From the IMG/VR virus record IMGVR_UViG_3300040801_002604, positions 1-22,183 of that record: 22,183 nucleotides of DNA, one strand, 5' to 3'. The stretch's first letter is position 1. Every line of letters begins with the position of its first letter. Positions 5,171 to 11,090 of this stretch are shown piece after piece. Position numbers and translations under genes: made by a program. Source of the DNA: a virus. The notes under the pieces were generated by a model. That model did not search any database. It was not told the DNA's origin and saw nothing but the letters and a program-made list of their open reading frames with translations.

Positions 5171-5645
5171 TATAATTGTTTATCCTTTGATGTATTTTTT
5201 CGATTGCATTATTGAATGAATCAGTTAATTCTATCGCGTATTTATCACATACAATATCGACGTTACCTTTGCGCCAAAACCCATCAGGACAGCATACTAT
5301 AATATCAGTATGCCCTGAAGCCTGAAGTCCTAGTTCAAGCAGTGTAATTGGTGCTTTTGTATCGGGGAGAAAGTTAAAAAAGATCAAATCGGCAACGTCC
5401 ATCCCCCTCATTTCCCATTCAACTTGTTGACGAAACTGGGGGTTGTCAATTGATTGCTCCCAAGAAGAGTCCCAGTCATGTCTTCGGGGGTTTAATAATC
5501 TTACATCATAGTCAGTAAGTTCATTACCTATAAGTTCTTGCCAATTATCAGCTTTCCCCGTCCCAATACTACCAGCCAAAAATATGGTCATTTTATCGTA
5601 TAGCAAGTTTATGTAACTGCAATCTGAGGGGTAAATCATTTCCAT
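5163..5645 (-). CDS. Nucleoside 2-deoxyribosyltransferase-like protein
   Basis: The 160-aa protein has the pattern of the Nuc_deoxyri_tr2 family: IFLAGSIGTGKADNWQ, LLNPRRHDWD, QVEWE, ADLIFFNFLPDT and PITLLELGL. This fold binds nucleosides or nucleotides and cleaves or transfers at the N-glycosidic bond; related proteins include 5'-nucleotide glycosidases. The longest frame starts at 5711, but the ATG at 5645 has GAGG about 8 nt upstream and lies downstream of the consensus promoter at 5683-5711, so I use 5645. First gene of a four-gene operon ending in MazG. A role in nucleotide salvage, modified-base chemistry or depletion of a host nucleotide signal are all possible. Confidence 0.8.
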   Translation of the reverse strand: MEMIYPSDCSYINLLYDKMTIFLAGSIGTGKADNWQELIGNELTDYDVRLLNPRRHDWDSSWEQSIDNPQFRQQVEWEMRGMDVADLIFFNFLPDTKAPITLLELGLQASGHTDIIVCCPDGFWRKGNVDIVCDKYAIELTDSFNNAIEKIHQRINNYNG

Positions 5646-5682
5646 AACTATATCCTCAAGTTTAATACTTTTATTCCATTGT

Positions 5683-5711
5683 ATTATAAATACCCTATAG
5701 AACAATGTCAA
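5683..5711 (-). promoter_or_regulatory. Perfect consensus sigma-70 promoter, leftward
   Basis: Minus-strand -35 TTGACA at 5706-5711 and -10 TATAAT at 5683-5688, spacer 17 bp: a full match to consensus. It drives the operon starting at 5645. Its -10 box shares bases with a rightward late promoter on the other strand. Confidence 0.9.
5685..5692 (+). promoter_or_regulatory. T4-type late promoter TATAAATA, rightward
   Basis: An exact TATAAATA octamer on the plus strand. Transcription would start near 5698, giving a leader with AAGGAGA before the ATG at 5724. The phage encodes the sigma factor that reads such sites (gp55 at 15870). Confidence 0.85.
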
Positions 5712-5723
5712 GGAGATTTTCAG

Positions 5724-6491
5724 ATGAAATTACTATCATCACTAATATGCGAAGGCGAGAAGTTTTCACTTAATGATTTAACACTATTACAGCGCGTAAT
5801 GCTTAAAAAGGTTTACACTGGAAGAATTGATGCTTTTAGTCCTGACCTGTCCGATAGGCAATTAGAAGTACTTGATTCCCTACTCGACCTTGGACTATTG
5901 GATTCGGCCTACGAGGTAACCCCACAAGGCTCCAAGGCTGCGGAGATGCTAGACTCTTACGCGAGGCAAGAAAAAGAAGATATCAGTACAGCAAAACAAA
6001 TTGCTGCCGCCGAAATTAAAGGTAAAAACTTCGAAGACAATGAAGACTACAGTGATGAGTTGGATGATTTTCCTTTTACTGAAGGTGAAGAAATTGCAAT
6101 GAAAGCTAGTGGTTTGAATGAAAAAGAAATTGCAAAACTATTTCTTAGTGAGAGTGATGAGGAATATCATGGACACCCTAGTTATGCTCATTGGAATGCT
6201 GCTCTTTGGGTTAGCAGTAATGAAGGATTATATAATCTAGCAGTTAAGAGTGATCGCGACATGTTCATTGATATAATGAATGGATGGGAAAGCCCGGATG
6301 GGGTGGTATTTGATAAGAATTTAGCAGGGTATGCGTGGGACATGGTTACCGATTCAAAGGTGGAAGAGCCTGAAGACGATTACGATGACTCCTATAGTGA
6401 TGTAAATGATTATTCCGATGATGGTGATGCTCTAGCATCCGCCGGTTGGGGTACCGATGAGGACTATGGCTATTTTGGGGACGATTACTAA
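5724..6491 (+). CDS. Late acidic protein with capsid-targeting-like leader, 255 aa
   Basis: Starts MKLLSSLICE|GEKF, a leader ending in I-C-E like the gp21-cleaved leaders of T4 internal head proteins. Residues about 15-75 look like a winged helix (LLQRVMLKK, LLDLGLL, VTPQG). The middle is acidic, followed by HPSYAHWNAALWVSSNEGLYNLA, a pattern I recall from small phage proteins of unknown function. The last 45 residues are a D/Y-rich acidic tail. The ATG at 5724 is chosen over one at 5679 because of AAGGAGA and because the late promoter lies between them. Probably a virion-internal protein; function unknown. Confidence 0.8.
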   Translation: MKLLSSLICEGEKFSLNDLTLLQRVMLKKVYTGRIDAFSPDLSDRQLEVLDSLLDLGLLDSAYEVTPQGSKAAEMLDSYARQEKEDISTAKQIAAAEIKGKNFEDNEDYSDELDDFPFTEGEEIAMKASGLNEKEIAKLFLSESDEEYHGHPSYAHWNAALWVSSNEGLYNLAVKSDRDMFIDIMNGWESPDGVVFDKNLAGYAWDMVTDSKVEEPEDDYDDSYSDVNDYSDDGDALASAGWGTDEDYGYFGDDY

Positions 6492-6492
6492 A

Positions 6493-6762
6493 ATGAAACT
6501 TAAGGATATTTTTATAGTAGAGGATATGCATAGAGATTTGGACCCTAGGAATTTCAACCCAAACGGAAGACAGGTTGAAAAGGTTTATTCATGGAAAGAG
6601 TTCGAGAAGACTTTACCGGAAATTACTAATGGTGTAGAGCATAAAGAGTCTAGGACTGGGGGTACTGTTTCTATAGCTTACGCAAAAAACCCAAAAACTC
6701 ATATGTCAGTCATAACCGGGGTTTTTAGACATGTTGATAATTATGGAGAGGTTCTAGTGTAA
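6493..6762 (+). CDS. Small late protein with capsid-targeting-like leader, 89 aa
   Basis: Starts MKLKDIFIVE|DMHRDLDP; the leader ends in I-V-E. The rest (YSWKEFEKTLPEI, TGGTVSIAYAKNP, ITGVFRHVDN) suggests a small beta domain of unknown type. The start at 6493 lies 1 nt after the stop of the previous gene; an upstream in-frame ATG at 6457 lies inside it. The stop overlaps the next ATG (TAATG), so the three plus-strand genes form one late operon. Confidence 0.75.
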   Translation: MKLKDIFIVEDMHRDLDPRNFNPNGRQVEKVYSWKEFEKTLPEITNGVEHKESRTGGTVSIAYAKNPKTHMSVITGVFRHVDNYGEVLV

Positions 6763-6902
6763 TGAAGCTTTTAAAAGAGTTGTTATTAGAAGATTACGAC
6801 GAAACACCAGTGATGAAAGAATGTGATTCCTGTGGTGAAATATATAATGGTGATGAGAACGACAAAGAGTGCCCACACTGTGGTGAAAAGTTCGAAGATT
6901 AA
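6762..6902 (+). CDS. Zinc-ribbon miniprotein with capsid-targeting-like leader, 46 aa
   Basis: A 46-codon gene overlapping the previous stop (TAATG). The protein starts MKLLKELLLE|DYDE, a leader ending in L-L-E. It then has CDSCG and CPHCG knuckles 13 residues apart, a four-cysteine zinc ribbon. Its stop codon overlaps the stop of the convergent gene at 6899. It may bind nucleic acid or protein; after leader removal only about 36 residues would remain. Third gene of the late operon from the promoter at 5685. Confidence 0.75.
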   Translation: MKLLKELLLEDYDETPVMKECDSCGEIYNGDENDKECPHCGEKFED

Positions 6903-8167
6903 ACTTCCGCGAACTTAACCCTTGTAAGTACTGTAGTCTTCCTTCCACGGTACTCATCATGCTTCTTGATGGTACCAGTAATATCATAAGTGACGCCTTC
7001 TTCCATTTCTTTCGCACTACTATTCCACCAAGTGAATGAATTGCCCGTGTCAACATCTTCCATTTTGGTTAGCTGGGTGTATCCATATTGAGTTGAAATC
7101 AACTTAACGCTCTTTACTTCAACGCGAGTCGTTGGAAGCTTTCCCTTAACATCTCCTACATGCTCATTGGATTTATTCTTATTAGCTTCTTCTTTGGACT
7201 TGTGATTGTTGTAAGCGGCAAACAGTGCGGCTACAATACCAACATCACGGTATGTTACTCTGGAACTTTTTAGAGCGACATCAAGATTATGGAGGAAATT
7301 ATTATTTTCCTTATCTTCGTCGGGAATGGCATTGAACCAATTTTTGGCTTCATCAACGTATGCTTGTAACTTTTCTTCATTCTGCTTAAGTGCTGCTCTA
7401 ACTTCCTTCCTTTCTCTTATATCTTCGTCGGACGTATCGCTGCCGAATGTGTACCAACGAACCTGATCAGCCGTTGATGGTCCCTGATCTTCTCCCCAGC
7501 TTGATGCTTTTTTGTAACCAAACTTCTTGACAAAATATGCAGCGACAAGAAGTGCGTAGTCAGGGCTTATGGAATATTCTGAGCGGGCGGCTTTAGGCCC
7601 ATCGTAGTCCTCGGCCTTGGAGAATACTTGTTCAATCCTATCACTAAGTGAGAAATAGTACAGTACTGACTTTGGATCAGTTCCACCCAAAAAATCCGCA
7701 AGGCAATTTCTTCCCACTTGACGAAGTTTACCTGTAGATTCTTCTTTTACAATGTACGTATCAATTCTACGGCGAACTTTTTTACAATGGTCACAGTATC
7801 CGGGATCGGCATCATGAAAGTCCTTAAGGTTAGCTTCATTTACTCCCGGAACTGTACGGATAATGTTACCCCCATCCTTGTGTTCGATAGTCGCTAGAAA
7901 CGTATATCCGGGGACATGAGGGGGTTCCCCTGTAACTTTTACAGTAAAATATTTTTCCTGCGTGTTGGAGTCTTTGACATCCTTGTAAAATGTCTTGACT
8001 TTCTCAATTTCAATGGGAGGGGTTCCAAGCTTCGCAGCACGACGATTTAGTTTGGCAATTTCATGCTCAAGAAATGGATATACTCTTGAGCTTACATCTT
8101 CAGTACGTGAATAATCTGCGCTCGTGTTACTTTCGTTAAGCTGTACGTGTAGTTCTGAAAGCTTCAT
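6899..8167 (-). CDS. Zinc-motif and OB-like protein with capsid-targeting-like leader, 422 aa
   Basis: Starts MKLSELHVQLNE|SNTS; the leader ends in L-N-E. Residues about 122-160 carry GYCDHCKKVRRR, then TGKLRQVGRNCLADFLGG, a putative metal-binding module I recall from uncharacterised plasmid and phage proteins. The last 75 residues (VEVKSVKLISTQYGYTQLTK, NSFTWWNSS, YDITGTIKKHDEYRGRKTT) look like an OB-type strand pattern, suggesting nucleic-acid binding. It is encoded after gp21 and the 156-aa gene, about where T4 has gp22/gp23. GGAATGAAAG lies just before the ATG. Possibly an internal head protein injected with DNA; this is inference. Confidence 0.8.
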   Translation of the reverse strand: MKLSELHVQLNESNTSADYSRTEDVSSRVYPFLEHEIAKLNRRAAKLGTPPIEIEKVKTFYKDVKDSNTQEKYFTVKVTGEPPHVPGYTFLATIEHKDGGNIIRTVPGVNEANLKDFHDADPGYCDHCKKVRRRIDTYIVKEESTGKLRQVGRNCLADFLGGTDPKSVLYYFSLSDRIEQVFSKAEDYDGPKAARSEYSISPDYALLVAAYFVKKFGYKKASSWGEDQGPSTADQVRWYTFGSDTSDEDIRERKEVRAALKQNEEKLQAYVDEAKNWFNAIPDEDKENNNFLHNLDVALKSSRVTYRDVGIVAALFAAYNNHKSKEEANKNKSNEHVGDVKGKLPTTRVEVKSVKLISTQYGYTQLTKMEDVDTGNSFTWWNSSAKEMEEGVTYDITGTIKKHDEYRGRKTTVLTRVKFAEV

Positions 8168-8192
8168 TATCTTTCATTCCGTGTGTTAAGAG

Positions 8193-8663
8193 TTATTCTA
8201 TATTATCAGGAGTATTGGGGGTTGTCAAGTCCATATACCGGCTCACGAACTCACGAGAGGGTTTAAAACTAACACCTCTAAAATTTAAAGTTCCTGTTCG
8301 CTGATTACCGTCATTCATAGTATAGGTTACTTCCAAATCAAAGTTTGCAGGAAGTGAGGTTTTTTTCGTGCAATCTTTAGTGCATCTGAAATTCTTAATA
8401 CCCCCGAAGGATATGTCGTTAATCTCGGATACTAGTTGGGGTGATTCATTAATTACTCTTTCGGCAAAACTCTCGGGTGTAATGTTTAGCTTCATTTCCC
8501 CCGCATTATTCACTTCAGCATAATCATACTCTGTCATAATAATTAAATCAGTTACATCGAATACCATCTCTCCGGTCATATCGAATTCACTATTTCTAAA
8601 GTTGAATACTACCGTTTCTCCAGATTCTTCAACGTTTTCATTGAGTATATTACTTAGTTTCAT
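8193..8663 (-). CDS. Unknown beta-rich protein with capsid-targeting-like leader, 156 aa
   Basis: Starts MKLSNILNE|NVEES; the leader ends in L-N-E. The remainder has alternating hydrophobic strands (ETVVFNFRNSEFDMTGEMVF, FDLEVTYTMNDGNQRTG) and two cysteines in CTKDC. No family is recognised. The ATG overlaps the gp21 stop (ATGA), so it is translated with the protease. It takes the place held by the scaffold gene gp22 in T4 but does not resemble it (not helical). Likely a virion-internal protein. Confidence 0.75.
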   Translation of the reverse strand: MKLSNILNENVEESGETVVFNFRNSEFDMTGEMVFDVTDLIIMTEYDYAEVNNAGEMKLNITPESFAERVINESPQLVSEINDISFGGIKNFRCTKDCTKKTSLPANFDLEVTYTMNDGNQRTGTLNFRGVSFKPSREFVSRYMDLTTPNTPDNIE

Positions 8664-9280
8664 TTGTTGAGAATATTTTCCACAATTTTGAGAATCTCAC
8701 TCTTAAAGTATTTTTGGGCAGAATCATCATGCTTTACACTCTCGGCTAGGGACATTAACTTGGTCCCCTCCATTGCTTCCATTACTGTTGTAGGCATGGC
8801 ACCGGGCGCTGATGGGGTTACGACCAAATCAATAGTCACAAGGTTGAATCCCGAAACACTCCCGCTTTCACTTACAACTCCCGCTCCCCTGCTCGATACT
8901 CCGTAGCGAACCCCTGACTTTGATAGTTCCTGAGCTATAAGACCCATTGGCGTATCGAGTAACTGGGCTTTACCCACTACATTGTTACCGTCCATATAAA
9001 GGTCCTTGATTGCATGAGATATTCTATCCATGTTAATGGTTATGGTGTCCGGGTGATCTAATTCACCAAACACTCCACCGAATTCATTGATTTGCTTTCT
9101 AATAGCTTCTACATTCTCAGTCATCTCGGAAAGAGAATAGACCCTACCATTTCGGTTTTCGATTTCCGCCTGCATGAATACACCATTAAGGTAGGTTTTT
9201 CCATCGTTTTTACTGGCTTCAGTAATAATATTACCCTCCCCGGCGGTTACTGTCTCAATTAATAGCTGTTGTTTACTCAT
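8660..9280 (-). CDS. gp21: Prohead core protease, T4 gp21-like
   Basis: A 206-aa serine protease of the T4 gp21/herpesvirus assemblin type, close to the 212 aa of T4 gp21. Visible landmarks are MQAEIENRNGRVY, the histidine in ELDHP (H76), and the nucleophile region GVSSRG (S129/S130). The family matures the prohead by cutting after (I/L)-x-E. Such sites are present near both ends of this protein (LLIE at 6-9, LAE at 178-180), consistent with self-cleavage. The ATG at 9280 follows AGGAAAAA; an in-frame ATG upstream (9364) lies inside the previous gene and is rejected. It overlaps both neighbours. Confidence 0.92.
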   Translation of the reverse strand: MSKQQLLIETVTAGEGNIITEASKNDGKTYLNGVFMQAEIENRNGRVYSLSEMTENVEAIRKQINEFGGVFGELDHPDTITINMDRISHAIKDLYMDGNNVVGKAQLLDTPMGLIAQELSKSGVRYGVSSRGAGVVSESGSVSGFNLVTIDLVVTPSAPGAMPTTVMEAMEGTKLMSLAESVKHDDSAQKYFKSEILKIVENILNK

Positions 9281-10385
9281 GATTTTTCCTGCTTCGTGGT
9301 TCATTATGCGCTTCATATTCCTGATAAGTAAGGTACATATCAGTATCCGGGTCGTAGTACTCACCTTCCTTGGGATCGTAATAGACTACCTTGCCACTTC
9401 TTAGTCTAAATGGCCCCTCTAATCCTTGATCTTCCCTATCTGTATATCTTTCCCTATCAATATCAGGCATTACCGTATAGCCTTCACCCATTATTTCAGG
9501 AATATCAATACCATAATAAGATAGAAGTTGTATCCACTGATCGGCGGTTAATACAATTGAATTTGGCTGTATCGTGCCATGTCTGACATCTGAAAAGTTT
9601 AAAGGTACTGCGTTCATTACCTTTACTACAGCTTTCTTTCTGAGATCATTCGGAAGTTTTTCTTCTCTGTGATTCTTCAATGAAAGCTCAATAAATTCTG
9701 ATCTACCGTTAGAACTTCTGAATCGCGGCTTAGGGATGTTAAGTTTACGTGATAGCATTCTTAATGCTTTGACTGTGGCCTTTTGTTTTAATGTGGCCTC
9801 AGTCAACAATTTAGTACTTTCACTTAACCTGAATTTATCTGTTAGAAATGATACCAAAGCTTTAATGTCATCAAATTCTTGAGGTCTCTCTTCACCGTCC
9901 AATTTAAATAAAATTCCAGTTTTATAATCTTGGAGATCAATGCTAAGTTCACCTACTTTTTTGCCCCCAACTAAAACGTCATCGCCTACAAACTTAATAC
10001 TTCCGGCATTAAGTTCCATTAGTTTTTGAATTTTTGTTTCTATCAGTTTAGAGAGTTTTGAATTGGCCTGTTCTTTGTCACCACTAACAACGGCTAAAAC
10101 TGCATCTTCCATTAAATTGGGGGTGCTTGACTCTTCAAGTCCGAATCTATCAACTGCGTGTTTTTGAACATCTTCAGGTAAATCAGAAAAGGAAATTTCT
10201 TTGTTATACGCAGACATTGAATTCATATCAAAGTCTCCGAACTGAGAAAAACCGTACTGAGGATTTGTGGGGTCATCACTTAGACCCAAAGCACCTTCGT
10301 CGGGGCTATTAGTGAGGAACACGGTGTATCTATCAACCGTTTCTCCTCCATTATCGAATACTCTAAAAACTTCATTATAATTCAT
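9273..10385 (-). CDS. 370-aa protein between core genes and gp21; probable head protein
   Basis: Residues 1-60 (VFDNGGETVDRYTVFL, GLSDDPTNPQYGFSQFG, then DLPEDVQKHAVDRF at about 69-82) match a small recurrent module I recall from phage and bacterial proteins of unknown function. Residues about 100-140 (MEDAVLAVVSGDKEQANSKLSKLIETKIQKLME) are helical and resemble T4-type prohead core proteins. The C-terminus is a Y/D/E-rich tail. It thus looks like a fusion of an unknown module with a core-like segment. It lies between core genes and gp21 and overlaps gp21 by 8 nt. No capsid-targeting leader is seen at its start. Confidence 0.7.
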   Translation of the reverse strand: MNYNEVFRVFDNGGETVDRYTVFLTNSPDEGALGLSDDPTNPQYGFSQFGDFDMNSMSAYNKEISFSDLPEDVQKHAVDRFGLEESSTPNLMEDAVLAVVSGDKEQANSKLSKLIETKIQKLMELNAGSIKFVGDDVLVGGKKVGELSIDLQDYKTGILFKLDGEERPQEFDDIKALVSFLTDKFRLSESTKLLTEATLKQKATVKALRMLSRKLNIPKPRFRSSNGRSEFIELSLKNHREEKLPNDLRKKAVVKVMNAVPLNFSDVRHGTIQPNSIVLTADQWIQLLSYYGIDIPEIMGEGYTVMPDIDRERYTDREDQGLEGPFRLRSGKVVYYDPKEGEYYDPDTDMYLTYQEYEAHNEPRSRKNHE

Positions 10386-10394
10386 AACAATACC

Positions 10395-10568
10395 TTAACC
10401 GTTAGCTGCTCTGGACTTATATAACATGTCCATCATATCCTTCTTCTTACACCACTCTTGCTCTTCTTCAGTAAGATCGTCAAAATTAGAGCAATCAACG
10501 TCTTTAAACTTTTCAGTGTCATCCTTACATTCTTCAGCCTTTTCCGCCAAGAACTCCTTAAACCTCAT
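10395..10568 (-). CDS. Small prohead-core-like protein with capsid-targeting leader, 57 aa
   Basis: Starts MRFKEFLAE|KAEE, strikingly like the T4 internal-protein leader MKTYQEFIAE|A. The rest is helical and highly charged with four acidic clusters. The ATG overlaps the previous gene (ATGAGGTTTAA). Position between gp67-like and gp21 genes matches T4 gene 68. I call it a core or internal protein rather than naming it gp68, because sequence identity is not evident. Confidence 0.75.
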   Translation of the reverse strand: MRFKEFLAEKAEECKDDTEKFKDVDCSNFDDLTEEEQEWCKKKDMMDMLYKSRAANG

Positions 10569-10890
10569 CGGAATCTTCCTTCTTGGTTATTTCGGACAAA
10601 ATATGCATGATGGAATTTTCATCAACCCGCTCACTTAGGTTCTCTAAGTGGTGGATTATCTCATCGCATTTATCAGGATTATCACAAAGATGCTCACTGC
10701 ATTTACCCAAATCAACGTCATCGGAATCTATATTGCATTTTTTGGCTAAGTATTCGTTGAATTTTTCTTTGGTACCCTTATCACACTTCTTGTACAAAAG
10801 TTCGAGATATGTTTTCATCTCTTCCTTTGTCATCATTTTCTCATGATCTTCATTAAGTGCGTCGATCTCTTTGAGTAATTTAAGATTCAT
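10558..10890 (-). CDS. Prohead-core-like acidic helical protein, 110 aa
   Basis: Starts MNLKLLKEIDALNE|DHEK, with a possible gp21 site (L-N-E) at residue 14. The body is helical and acidic with six cysteines, four of them in KKCDK, KKCNI, KCSEHLC order, unusual for a core protein. The start at 10890 has GAGGAAC upstream and overlaps the gp67-like stop by 11 nt; a longer in-frame extension to 10995 is rejected. It sits in the gp67/gp68 position. Confidence 0.7.
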   Translation of the reverse strand: MNLKLLKEIDALNEDHEKMMTKEEMKTYLELLYKKCDKGTKEKFNEYLAKKCNIDSDDVDLGKCSEHLCDNPDKCDEIIHHLENLSERVDENSIMHILSEITKKEDSDEV

Positions 10891-11026
10891 CTTGGTGTTC
10901 CTCTTTTTTGTCTTTGTTGTCAGCTTCTTCCCTGACTCGGGCATAGACTGCATCGGAAAATTCAGATGCTGCTGCTTCCACATCGCCACGCGCAAGTAGT
11001 TTCATTACGTTATTAAACTCATTCAT
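10880..11026 (-). CDS. gp67: Prohead core protein, T4 gp67-like, 48 aa
   Basis: A 49-codon gene directly after the portal gene. The protein (MNEFNNVMKLLARGDVEAAA..., then YARVREEADNKDKKEEHQDES) has the plan of T4 gp67: a short amphipathic helix with a 'xxLLxxGDxxxA' pattern and a highly acidic tail. It has GGAG before the ATG and a perfect late promoter 24-31 nt upstream. gp67 is a small component of the prohead core that is degraded by gp21. The synteny 20-67 matches T4. Confidence 0.75.
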   Translation of the reverse strand: MNEFNNVMKLLARGDVEAAASEFSDAVYARVREEADNKDKKEEHQDES

Positions 11027-11049
11027 AGTTAGACTCCGTTAACTAGGAG

Positions 11050-11057
11050 TATTTATA
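11050..11057 (-). promoter_or_regulatory. T4-type late promoter TATAAATA before the gp67-like gene
   Basis: Exact TATAAATA on the minus strand; predicted start near 11044, followed by GGAG and the ATG at 11026. It would transcribe the core genes, the 370-aa gene, gp21 and the genes beyond, independently of gp20. Confidence 0.85.
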
Positions 11058-11090
11058 GGAACAAGAAGAATTTTATGTAAATGAATGATG

